Assembly (NCBI GenBank): GCA_002025865.1
Contig: MWOR01000148.1
Span: 1-64,000, forward strand
Reading direction: 5' to 3'
Origin: Prochlorococcus sp. HOT208_60m_813I02
GTDB lineage: Bacteria > Cyanobacteriota > Cyanobacteriia > PCC-6307 > Cyanobiaceae
Length of the DNA: 64,000 bases
Shown here: positions 30,831 to 40,393 of the stretch, piece after piece
Numbering within the stretch: the first letter of the stretch is position 1
How the letters are laid out: each line of letters starts with the position of its first letter
The notes under the pieces: generated by a model
Databases searched by the model: none
Seen by the model: the letters and a program-made list of their open reading frames with translations, nothing else
Told to the model about the DNA's origin: nothing
Translations under genes and position numbers: made by a program

Positions 30831-31181
30831 TTACTCTTTTTCTAGCAAAGACCTAATAGATTTTAGTTCCTCTAATATTTGCACCAGTATATTTTGAGCA
30901 GCGGATGAAGGTGTATTAAAGACTTCTACAGTAACCTCCTTTATTCTTAAAATATCTTTTGCAAATCTTGCTACTTCATTAGGGTGAAACTTTAAAGGAT
31001 CTTTTTGGTCAGTTCTAAATTCGGGATTTAATTTTCTTGGATTAAAGCTAGGGTTTAAATTTCTTAAATCTGTATTTGTATACCTATAGACAGAAGCTCT
31101 TGATCTGTTTAGGAATTTTTGAACTTCATCAATACCTACTAATTCTTCTTCGCTAGAAATATTGGAATCTATATTTTCCAT
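30831..31181 (-). CDS. Small helix-turn-helix-like protein
   Basis: A 116-residue protein. Residues 15-70 resemble an excisionase/MerR-like winged HTH (LVGIDEVQKFLNRSRASVYRY, then a wing-like KDPLKFHPNEVARF), suggesting DNA binding. The C-terminal 35 residues (NILVQILEELKSIRSLLEKE) look like a coiled coil for dimerisation. It is divergent from proS. The target is unknown; this is a pattern-based call. Confidence 0.6.
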   Translation of the reverse strand: MENIDSNISSEEELVGIDEVQKFLNRSRASVYRYTNTDLRNLNPSFNPRKLNPEFRTDQKDPLKFHPNEVARFAKDILRIKEVTVEVFNTPSSAAQNILVQILEELKSIRSLLEKE

Positions 31182-31355
31182 AAACTTAAGGAAATGTTTT
31201 AGTAATAATGAACTTTATAAAGAATTTGAACTTCATTACTGAAGAAGTTAGCAGAAACAATATTTTTAGACTAGCCGCGTTGAGGGACTCAAGACACTTT
31301 TAAATATTTTTTCATCTTAATTGATAAAATTAAATATTATTAAGGATTTTTTTGT

Positions 31356-33158
31356 ATGCGCGTGACAACCTCATTTCCTCTGGGGACACTTCGTGACACA
31401 CCTTCTGAAGCTGAGATTATTTCACATCAATTACTTTTAAAAGCTGGTTACATCCGCAGAGTTAACAGCGGTATTTATGCATATATGCCACTAATGCTCA
31501 GAGTTATTGAAAAAATATCCGTGATAATTGAGAGAGAACTTAATAGTATAGGCTGTACAAAATTACTATTACCCCAACTGCATCCTGCAGATTTATGGAA
31601 AAAAAGTGAAAGGTGGGAAGGTTATACTGCAGGGGAAGGAATAATGTTTAATCTCAGAGATAGACAAGGAAAAGAATTTGGTTTAGCTCCAACTCACGAA
31701 GAAGTGATCACAAGTATTGCATCAGAGACCATCAACTCCTATAAGCAATTACCTCAATGTTTTTATCAAATTCAGACAAAATTTAGAGATGAAATAAGGC
31801 CAAGGTTTGGATTGATGAGAAGTAGAGAATTTATAATGAAAGATGGTTATTCTTTTCATTCTTCAGAAAACGATCTTGCTTCTTTCTATGAAAAGGTGGG
31901 CAATGCCTATGAAAATATTTTTAAATCTTGTGGACTGCAGACAGTAGGGGTTGAAGCTGATAGTGGAGCAATTGGCGGTGCTTCATCTAAAGAATTTATG
32001 GTCACCGCAGATGCTGGGGAGGATTCCATTTTGTTCACTCAAAGTGGTTCTTATGCTGCCAATATCGAAAAAGCTGTCTCTTTACCCTCTCAACCTATTC
32101 CACTAAAAAATAATTTTGCAGAGTGGTTGGAAACGCCTCAGCAAAAAACAATCTTAGAAGTTTGCGATAATAACAATTTAGACCCAAGTCAGATTATTAA
32201 AGTAGTAATATTCCTTGCACAGTTCGAAGGCGAATTAAATGTCCCAATTCTTGCATGCATAAGAGGCGATCAACATATTAATGAAGTAAAGCTTTTTAAC
32301 TTAATCAATAAACTTCATCACTTCAATCTCCTTAATCTTAAAAAGATTGAAGACAAAAATACTATCGAAAAAAATCTAGTTGATTTACCCTTGGGTTTTA
32401 TCGGGCCAGATTTAGATAATAAAACTATTAAAGCTAGTTCTAATTGGGAAAAAAAATGGACAAGAATAATTGACCATTCAGCAAGTGACCTTTCAAAGTT
32501 TATAAGTGGTGGGAATAAAGTTAATTTCCATAAAGTTTTTCAAGAATTTTCTTTTGATTCGAAAGACTATCTAATTGGGGATATCAGGAATGCCAAAAAA
32601 GGAGACAAGATAAGTATTTATGATGATGAAGAACTTAAAGAAAAAAAAGGTATCGAAATTGGACATATTTTCCAACTAGGTCAAAAATATAGTGAGAAAT
32701 TAAATGCAAAGTTCTCTGATAAGGACGGCCAGTTAAAAAATTTATGGATGGGTTGTTATGGAATAGGAGTGACAAGGATAGCTCAAGCTGCTATCGAACA
32801 GAATCATGACCAAAAAGGAATTTGTTGGCCTATCCAGATTTCTCCTTTTGAAGTTATTATTATCCCAACAAACCTAAAAGATCCTATTCAAAGTGATCTT
32901 ACTGAGCAAATCTATAACAACTTTTTAATTAATAAAATTGATGTCCTTCTTGATGATAGAAACGATAGAGCTGGAGTGAAATTTAAAGATGCGGAATTAA
33001 TTGGTATTCCTTTTCAGATAATTATTGGCAGAGATTCTATTAATAAAGAAGTAGAACTTTTATGCAGAACAAATAATACTAAGCTTAAAATTAGCACTGA
33101 TAAATTGTTAGAAACATTTATTACCGAATCTGAAATAATGTACAATAAAAATTCTTGA
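31356..33158 (+). CDS. proS: Prolyl-tRNA synthetase
   Basis: A full-length (600 residues) bacterial-type class II synthetase that charges tRNA-Pro. Class II motifs and family blocks seen: LLKAGYIRRVNSGIYAYMPLMLRV (in part), LAPTHEEVIT (about 111-120), the editing INS domain between motifs 2 and 3 (about 225-400), and MGCYGIGVTR (about 465-474), then the anticodon-binding domain (VLLDDRNDRAGVKFKDAELIGIP, in part). The start is ATG at 31356, with no close SD. Confidence 0.97.
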   Translation: MRVTTSFPLGTLRDTPSEAEIISHQLLLKAGYIRRVNSGIYAYMPLMLRVIEKISVIIERELNSIGCTKLLLPQLHPADLWKKSERWEGYTAGEGIMFNLRDRQGKEFGLAPTHEEVITSIASETINSYKQLPQCFYQIQTKFRDEIRPRFGLMRSREFIMKDGYSFHSSENDLASFYEKVGNAYENIFKSCGLQTVGVEADSGAIGGASSKEFMVTADAGEDSILFTQSGSYAANIEKAVSLPSQPIPLKNNFAEWLETPQQKTILEVCDNNNLDPSQIIKVVIFLAQFEGELNVPILACIRGDQHINEVKLFNLINKLHHFNLLNLKKIEDKNTIEKNLVDLPLGFIGPDLDNKTIKASSNWEKKWTRIIDHSASDLSKFISGGNKVNFHKVFQEFSFDSKDYLIGDIRNAKKGDKISIYDDEELKEKKGIEIGHIFQLGQKYSEKLNAKFSDKDGQLKNLWMGCYGIGVTRIAQAAIEQNHDQKGICWPIQISPFEVIIIPTNLKDPIQSDLTEQIYNNFLINKIDVLLDDRNDRAGVKFKDAELIGIPFQIIIGRDSINKEVELLCRTNNTKLKISTDKLLETFITESEIMYNKNS

Positions 33159-33184
33159 GGCTTATTTTTTTTGGGAGCTTAGTT

Positions 33185-33622
33185 ATGTTACTGAAATTGA
33201 CATCAAAAAATTTTTTTAAGAATCTTACAAAAGCTATATCTTTTGCAATATCCTTAATTGTTGTTTTTACACTATTTAGTTCCCCTTCCATAGCTGCAAA
33301 AACTGCTATGACAGGTGACTATACAAAGGATACGATTTCAGTTGTTAAAACATTACAAACAGCTGTTGATACTCCAAAAGATTCTCCAAATAAAGATGAA
33401 GTAAGAAGTGAGGCTCTTACACTCATAACTGACTATATTTCCAGATATAGAAATAGAGGGATGGTGAATAAAACTCAATCGTTTACAACAATGCAAACAG
33501 CATTAAATGCTATGGCAGGTCATTACAAAAACTTTGCAAGTAGACCTTTACCAGATAAACTTAAAGAGCGTTTAACCAAGGAATTTTCTCTTGCTGAAAA
33601 AATGGTTCTAAGAGAAAGTTGA
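33185..33622 (+). CDS. psb27: Photosystem II assembly protein Psb27
   Basis: Psb27 binds CP43 on the lumenal side during photosystem II assembly and repair. The mature four-helix part is recognisable: GDYTKDTISVVKTLQ, TDYISRYRNRGMVN and SFTTMQTALNAMAGHYKNF. A signal peptide ends with a probable cleavage after SIAA (about residue 37, from ATG at 33185). Unlike many cyanobacterial Psb27 proteins there is no lipobox cysteine. The TTG at 33155 would only lengthen the signal region. It follows proS without an obvious shared function. Confidence 0.92.
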   Translation: MLLKLTSKNFFKNLTKAISFAISLIVVFTLFSSPSIAAKTAMTGDYTKDTISVVKTLQTAVDTPKDSPNKDEVRSEALTLITDYISRYRNRGMVNKTQSFTTMQTALNAMAGHYKNFASRPLPDKLKERLTKEFSLAEKMVLRES

Positions 33623-33649
33623 TACAATTCATTTACTTTTTAAAAGTAA

Positions 33650-35014
<1,365 letters not shown>

Positions 35015-35029
35015 TTTAGTTCCAAATTA

Positions 35030-36037
35030 ATGAAAGAATCCTTTAGACATTTTGAACATAAAAAAGTTGATCTCATTGGTCTGGGCAACGCAATAGTAGA
35101 TATTATTGTAAATATTGAAGATGAGTTTCTTGAGATAAATAATCTGGATAAAGGATCAATGAATCTAATTAATTCTGATGAATCTCAGAGATTGTTAGAA
35201 AATTGCAAAGTGATTAAACAAATTTCAGGTGGTTCCTCCGCAAATACCGTTGTTTCTTTAGCAGAATTAGGCAATCATGTGCAGTTTATTGGAAGAGTGA
35301 AAAATGATCAATTTGGGAATTTCTTTTCTGACGATATAAAAAAAAGTAAAACAATATTTTATACTCCACCTACTATAGAAGGTGCTCCAACAGCTCATTC
35401 AATCATTTTGGTTACACCCGATGCACAAAGAACTATGTGCACTTACCTAGGAGCATCTGTAGAGTTTGAACCAAAAGACATTGACTTTACTGTAATTAAG
35501 GAAAGCAAATACTTATATTTAGAAGGATATTTATGGGACAGCGAATTAGCTAAAAAAGCTTTTATTAAAGCCGCCCAAATTGCAAAACAATCTAATACAA
35601 AAATAATCCTTTCTTTGTCTGATTCATTTTGTGTCGATAGACATCGTGAGAGTTTCTTGGAATTAATTTATGAATATGTAGATATTGTTTTTTGTAATGA
35701 ATCCGAGGTGTTAAGTCTATTTAAAAATGATAAATTAGCAAGCTGCCAAGAAGACCTATCTTCCTTGTGTGAATTAGTCATAGTAACTCTTGGAAGCAAT
35801 GGTTCTCTGATCGTTAACAAAAATAATGTTGAAATAATTGAGTCCATAACGAAAGGCAAGATTATTGATACTACAGGAGCTGGAGATATCTATGCGGGAG
35901 GATTTATCCATGGATTAATAAACAATTATTCCTTAAAAAAATGCGGAGAGATAGCTTCAATTTGTGCGGGACAAATAATTACTCAATTAGGATCTAGATC
36001 AGATATTGATCTTAAAGAGTTAATAAAAAAAATTTAA
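35030..36037 (+). CDS. PfkB-family carbohydrate/nucleoside kinase
   Basis: A 335-residue ribokinase-fold kinase. The N-terminal GLGNAIVDIIVNI, the mid GGSSANTVVSLAELG and the C-terminal TTGAGDIYAGGFIHGL with the catalytic Asp are clear. It resembles adenosine-kinase-like members found throughout cyanobacteria, but substrate (adenosine, fructose, ribose) cannot be chosen by eye. It follows purA by 15 bp, which makes a purine nucleoside substrate the better guess. Confidence 0.88.
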   Translation: MKESFRHFEHKKVDLIGLGNAIVDIIVNIEDEFLEINNLDKGSMNLINSDESQRLLENCKVIKQISGGSSANTVVSLAELGNHVQFIGRVKNDQFGNFFSDDIKKSKTIFYTPPTIEGAPTAHSIILVTPDAQRTMCTYLGASVEFEPKDIDFTVIKESKYLYLEGYLWDSELAKKAFIKAAQIAKQSNTKIILSLSDSFCVDRHRESFLELIYEYVDIVFCNESEVLSLFKNDKLASCQEDLSSLCELVIVTLGSNGSLIVNKNNVEIIESITKGKIIDTTGAGDIYAGGFIHGLINNYSLKKCGEIASICAGQIITQLGSRSDIDLKELIKKI

Positions 36038-36343
36038 TCAAATAGTCTTATTCAACCAATCATAATATTTCATGTCAGCATGGTATTTTTTGTAAATAAT
36101 TTGAGGGACATCATATGTGGAATTTTTATTTAAGAATTCAATTAAATAATCTTTAAATTCTAGTTTACTTTTAATTGTAATTTCAAATTCTTTATTTTCT
36201 TCAATATCATTATCCCACTTATAAATTGAAAAAATTTGCTTTATCGAAACACAAGCTGCAAGTTTATTTTGTACTAGTAATTTAGCCATACGCAAAGCAT
36301 TTGCGTTACTTGATTCAGTTGTGATCAAAACTAATACTTCCAT
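36038..36343 (-). CDS. cutA: CutA1-family divalent cation tolerance protein
   Basis: A 101-residue CutA1-fold protein: VLITTESSNANALRMAKLLVQNKLAACVSI at the start (in part) and the C-terminal YDVPQIIYKKYHADMKYYDWL. CutA1 forms PII-like trimers; it binds metals but its in vivo role is debated. The coding end abuts the pfkB stop on the opposite strand, and cobK is 13 bp upstream on the same strand. Confidence 0.93.
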   Translation of the reverse strand: MEVLVLITTESSNANALRMAKLLVQNKLAACVSIKQIFSIYKWDNDIEENKEFEITIKSKLEFKDYLIEFLNKNSTYDVPQIIYKKYHADMKYYDWLNKTI

Positions 36344-36356
36344 AATAGATTAAACA

Positions 36357-37154
36357 TCAATATTTTTTAATTATGTGATTTATCAAATTGTGATATTGAT
36401 CAAAAGAGTAAGAATAATCATTTTTAACTTTCGGCCTTTTAACCAAAAATAACTTCATCTTACTTCCAGAAACTATACTCTCCCAGTTTTTCTGAGAATA
36501 ACTTCCAGATTCTCTGCATAGAACATAATCTATCTCCCAAAAATCACAAAGTTTTTTTTCTAAAATGCTTTTATTATTTTTACTCGGTTCAAGTATCGCT
36601 ATGTTTGAATTTTTAATACATGATCCAAAAGCTTTAGTTATACTCTCATAAGTTGGAAGTACCCTTGTAAATACATTTGCTTTACAATTCATATAATAAT
36701 TAGCTGTATCGTTAAGGAATCTTGATCCTATTGCAAGAAGAATATTCTTATTCCTAATATCAACATTATTTATATCCTTTAAACGATCAATATAAAAAAA
36801 ATTATTATTGTCATTTATTAGAGATTTCCTCTCAAATAGTAAAAGAGGTGTTTTAATCTCTTTACATGCATTATTAAGATTTTTAGAAATTATTACGGCA
36901 AACGGATGAGTAGCATCGACAACGCATGTAATTTTATTTTTATTTATGAAATTAATTATTTGATCTTTATTATTTAATTTCCCCGTAATGATATGTAACT
37001 TTGGATTCTCAATATAAGCTTGCCCTGCTTTATGAGTTAAAACACTTGCAATGACTGAATAATTAAGTTCAAGAAGCCTATTAGCTATTACAGGTCCATC
37101 CGAAGTTCCTGATAGGATCCAAACATTTTTATAGCAATTTTCTTGATTCTGCAT
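36357..37154 (-). CDS. cobK: Precorrin-6A reductase (CobK/CbiJ)
   Basis: CobK reduces precorrin-6A with NADPH in cobalamin synthesis. The 265-residue protein has the N-terminal nucleotide-binding segment WILSGTSDGPVIANRLLELNY (in part), the CVVDATHPFAV motif (about 83-93), and a C-terminal RESG-type segment VLCRESGSYSQKNWES (about 217-232). It is adjacent to cutA and divergent from ssb. The cell thus appears to make corrins itself, in line with cobO nearby. Confidence 0.92.
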   Translation of the reverse strand: MQNQENCYKNVWILSGTSDGPVIANRLLELNYSVIASVLTHKAGQAYIENPKLHIITGKLNNKDQIINFINKNKITCVVDATHPFAVIISKNLNNACKEIKTPLLLFERKSLINDNNNFFYIDRLKDINNVDIRNKNILLAIGSRFLNDTANYYMNCKANVFTRVLPTYESITKAFGSCIKNSNIAILEPSKNNKSILEKKLCDFWEIDYVLCRESGSYSQKNWESIVSGSKMKLFLVKRPKVKNDYSYSFDQYHNLINHIIKKY

Positions 37155-37182
37155 CAGTATGTCTTTAATTAAATAGTAAGTA

Positions 37183-37608
37183 ATGAATCATTGTTTAATT
37201 CAGGCGGTCATTAATAGCACTCCCCAAATGAGGTATACCAAAGAAAACCAAACTCCAATTGCAGAAATGATTGTTAATTTTAAAGGATTACGTAGTGAAG
37301 ATCCAACCAGAGATCTCAAGATCATAGGATGGGGAAATATTGCCCAAGAAATGGTAGATGAACTAAAGGAGGGGCAAAATATTGTTATTGAAGGACGTCT
37401 AAAGATGAATTCTGTCACGAGAAAAGACGGAACGAAAGAAAAGCAACCAGAACTAACGGCTTCAAAAATTCATCAAATATCGCCAGTTGATGTTATTAAG
37501 TCTGATCAAAAAGAAAATAATGAGTCAATTGAAAATAAAGAAACCGCCAAACAATCTAGTTGGGATAGTTCACCTTTAGTACCTGAAGTTGACGAAATAC
37601 CTTTTTAG
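37183..37608 (+). CDS. ssb: Single-stranded DNA-binding protein
   Basis: A 141-residue OB-fold SSB. The core (residues 1-100) has MIVNFKGL, LKIIGWGNIAQEM and IVIEGRLKMNSV; the acidic C-terminal tip is EVDEIPF, the protein-interaction tail. The start is ATG at 37183. The gene is divergent from cobK and convergent with a small gene at 37610. Confidence 0.92.
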   Translation: MNHCLIQAVINSTPQMRYTKENQTPIAEMIVNFKGLRSEDPTRDLKIIGWGNIAQEMVDELKEGQNIVIEGRLKMNSVTRKDGTKEKQPELTASKIHQISPVDVIKSDQKENNESIENKETAKQSSWDSSPLVPEVDEIPF

Positions 37609-37609
37609 A

Positions 37610-37819
37610 TCAAATATCAACATTATTTTCTTGAACACTTATAATAAATTTGCTTATTTTTCTTTCAAGCGAGGCAAGTTCGCTTCTGATTTCTGGCCAT
37701 TTACCCTTATCAAGATTTTCTAGTAGCCATGCTCTATCTTGATCAAGTTTTAAAATTAAATTTCCTTGATTTGCAGTATTAGGATCTTGCATAATACTAG
37801 TTAGCCTATTTAAACTCAT
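37610..37819 (-). CDS. Small conserved protein of unknown function
   Basis: A 69-residue hydrophilic protein. It is probably helical (LKLDQDRAWLLENLDKGKWPEIRSELASLERKISKF, in part) with no membrane segment or signal. No family recognised. It ends 2 bp from the ssb stop, convergent. Real coding is supported by a good ATG start and by the lack of alternatives in the spacer. Confidence 0.55.
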   Translation of the reverse strand: MSLNRLTSIMQDPNTANQGNLILKLDQDRAWLLENLDKGKWPEIRSELASLERKISKFIISVQENNVDI

Positions 37820-37833
37820 TCTACTAAATCAAA

Positions 37834-38364
37834 ATGAAGAAATACTTATCGCCTGGAAACTTAATCGTAACCGCTGGGGGTATATTAGCTTTTGTTGGAA
37901 TGACTGCTTATTTTACAGACTCAGTGAATTTAAGTGTACCTACTTTTTTTTATGGAGTACCTATTTTCCTAATTGGCTTAGGCTTAAAGACTTCCGAAAT
38001 CCCTCCTGTAGAGTTATTTGACAAGACAAATTTTGCGACAAATAAATTTAATAGACCAAAAGAACTAACAGCATTAGTTAAAGATGTTACAAGATGGAGG
38101 TATGGGATAAAAGCTCATCTTGAATCGTCATTAGAATCTTTAAATTTGTGGGACGAGGATAACCCCCCTCAATTAAAAGAAATAGAAGAAATTACAAAGG
38201 AAGAAAAAAATGGTCTCAGAATGCGTTTCGAACTAAACGCTGTCCCTCTAGAAAAATGGATTGAAAAACAAGAAAGATTAAATAGGTTTTTCGTCAAAGG
38301 TCTTGAATCAGAATTTATTATCGACGATAATAAAAAAGAATTTGATTTTATTCTCTTTTATTAA
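37834..38364 (+). CDS. DUF2854-family membrane protein
   Basis: A 176-residue protein with two N-terminal membrane helices (about 8-27 and 36-52, GNLIVTAGGILAFVGMTAY and FFYGVPIFLIGLGL) followed by a cytoplasmic domain ending in FDFILFY. This is the DUF2854 pattern, conserved in cyanobacteria and chloroplasts with no defined biochemical role. It is divergent from the 69-residue gene and precedes argB. Confidence 0.83.
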   Translation: MKKYLSPGNLIVTAGGILAFVGMTAYFTDSVNLSVPTFFYGVPIFLIGLGLKTSEIPPVELFDKTNFATNKFNRPKELTALVKDVTRWRYGIKAHLESSLESLNLWDEDNPPQLKEIEEITKEEKNGLRMRFELNAVPLEKWIEKQERLNRFFVKGLESEFIIDDNKKEFDFILFY

Positions 38365-38428
38365 ATATAGGGATATATTTGTAAAAACCTAATTTCTCAA
38401 TTCAATCAAGTTTTTATGAATTTTAATA

Positions 38429-39280
38429 ATGAATGATTCTCAAAGAGTATCAATATTAAGCGAAGCACTTCCATATATACAAAGTTTCTCAGGTAGAAAA
38501 ATTGTTATCAAGTATGGTGGTTCTGTTATGGAGAATGATAATTTAAAAAATGCTTTTTTTAGAGACATTGCACTTTTATCAACCGTTGGGGTTTGTCCGA
38601 TAGTAATTCATGGAGGTGGACCAGAGATTAATAATTGGTTAAAGAAATTAGAAATATCTCCTAAATTCGAAAATGGATTAAGAATTACCGATCAAAAAAC
38701 AATGGAAATTGTCGAGATGGTTCTAATGGGTAGAGTTAACAAACAAATTGTAAAAGGCATTAATAAAACTGGATCCTTAGCTGTAGGAATATCGGGTCTT
38801 GATGGCAAATTAATTCAATCTAGAGAACTAGGAGATGGTAGCCATGGGTTAGTGGGAGAGGTTACAAAAATCAATCCTGAAATATTAGAACCTCTTATTT
38901 CTAAGGGATACATCCCAATTATTTCTAGTATTGGATCAACCTTGGAGGGTATTTCCCATAACATTAATGCAGATTTTGTTGCAGGAGAAATTGCTGCTGC
39001 AATAAATGCAGAAAAACTTATTCTTCTCACAGATACTCAAGGGATCTTAAAAGAAAAAGATAACAAAAATAGTCTTGTTGAAAAAACTAATCTCAAAGAG
39101 GCAAGGGATTTTATTGATAAAAAAATTGTGACTGAAGGTATGATTCCAAAGACGGAATGCTGTATAAGAGCTTTAGCCCAAGGAGTCAAAGCAGCTCACA
39201 TAATTGATGGAAGAATAGAACATTCATTACTTCTCGAGATTTTTACAAATTCCGGAATAGGTACAATGATAGTCGCCTAA
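38429..39280 (+). CDS. argB: Acetylglutamate kinase
   Basis: ArgB phosphorylates N-acetylglutamate in arginine synthesis. The 283-residue amino-acid-kinase-fold protein has VIKYGGSVM (about 25-33), [13 protein letters not shown] (about 58-70), and [26 protein letters not shown] (in part, about 236-261). In cyanobacteria it is activated by PII; the N-terminal helix and C-terminal loop needed for arginine feedback are present. It is followed 3 bp later by the next gene, likely cotranscribed. Confidence 0.97.
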   Translation: MNDSQRVSILSEALPYIQSFSGRKIVIKYGGSVMENDNLKNAFFRDIALLSTVGVCPIVIHGGGPEINNWLKKLEISPKFENGLRITDQKTMEIVEMVLMGRVNKQIVKGINKTGSLAVGISGLDGKLIQSRELGDGSHGLVGEVTKINPEILEPLISKGYIPIISSIGSTLEGISHNINADFVAGEIAAAINAEKLILLTDTQGILKEKDNKNSLVEKTNLKEARDFIDKKIVTEGMIPKTECCIRALAQGVKAAHIIDGRIEHSLLLEIFTNSGIGTMIVA

Positions 39281-39283
39281 CCT

Positions 39284-40393
39284 ATGAAAACTTATGAGCA
39301 AGTTTTAGAAAGAGTAGAACTTGCTTTAGCTAAAGGTGAGTATCATTATTGCATTGAATTTCTTTTGCCCATAATCGAATCATTTCCTTTATCAAGCAAA
39401 GAGGGAGTAAATTTAAGAACAATCTTAATTACTGCTCTGTGTGGTATCAATAATAGGGAGGAGGCTAAAAGGTTTTGTAAAGAACTTCTAAAATCTTACG
39501 ATAATAAGACGAGAGAAAATGCAAGATATTTGATGGAAGTTATAGACTCTCCTGACATTAAAAAGCCAGAAAATTGGAACGTACAGTTTGAAAGCGACCC
39601 ATCACTAAATAAAAAATCTCTTAACTCACTGCGCAAAAAAAGAGAACTATTGAAGAAAAAAAAATTTATTAATTTAACTGAGACTCCAACTGGTGAAACA
39701 AAACCCTTTCAGAAAGGCTTTTCATTGATCATTTTTTTAATACTATTCCTATTAATTCCACTTTTAAGTGGCTGCGTTAAAATTGAAAATACTCTTGATC
39801 TTAGTGAACTTGATTCAATAAAAGATAATTTAGTGATAGAGAGTAAATACATAAAGAAATTTCCTTGGCAATTAAAATTTGAAGAGAAGATGAAAGATAT
39901 TTTTCCTGACGCAGAAATTAAACAAGACGAATCAACCTTTTCTATGAAACATAAAAATCTCAATTTAGAAGATACAAAACAAGTTCTTAAAATCACCCAA
40001 AATATAGCTGGAGAGTTAGCGGGAGAATCAACAAATATAGGAATTAATACTACTCAAAAAAACTTCATTTTTTTTAAAAAATACTTTTACAGGTTAGATT
40101 TGGATCTAAATTCTATTCAAGGTATTGATAATTTAGAAATCATTTTCAAAATTATTCACCCTAATAAAGCTATCCTTACTGGTAAAAATAATTCGAATTT
40201 AGAAATCACAAAAAATCTAATAATTTGGAATTTAAATCAAGGGCAGATAAATAGTCTTGAATTTTCTTTCTGGAGCCTCAACAAACTTTTGATTGGGATA
40301 TCTATTATTTTAATAATTATAATATTGGCTTATTTATTAAGATTCTATAGATTTAAATTAGGTTCAGATTTACCTCAACTTCCATCAAAGTAA
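39284..40393 (+). CDS. TPR-like protein fused to DUF3153-type membrane domain
   Basis: A 369-residue protein with three parts. Residues 1-105 are helical and TPR-like (LALAKGEYHYCIEFLLPIIE). Then a basic linker leads to a hydrophobic segment (about 147-162) ending LLSGC, a lipobox with Cys164. After that comes a domain that resembles DUF3153 with a C-terminal membrane helix (about 333-352). A lipobox this far inside is unusual; it may simply be a membrane helix that resembles one. Translation start overlaps argB closely. Function is unknown. Confidence 0.75.
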   Translation: MKTYEQVLERVELALAKGEYHYCIEFLLPIIESFPLSSKEGVNLRTILITALCGINNREEAKRFCKELLKSYDNKTRENARYLMEVIDSPDIKKPENWNVQFESDPSLNKKSLNSLRKKRELLKKKKFINLTETPTGETKPFQKGFSLIIFLILFLLIPLLSGCVKIENTLDLSELDSIKDNLVIESKYIKKFPWQLKFEEKMKDIFPDAEIKQDESTFSMKHKNLNLEDTKQVLKITQNIAGELAGESTNIGINTTQKNFIFFKKYFYRLDLDLNSIQGIDNLEIIFKIIHPNKAILTGKNNSNLEITKNLIIWNLNQGQINSLEFSFWSLNKLLIGISIILIIIILAYLLRFYRFKLGSDLPQLPSK

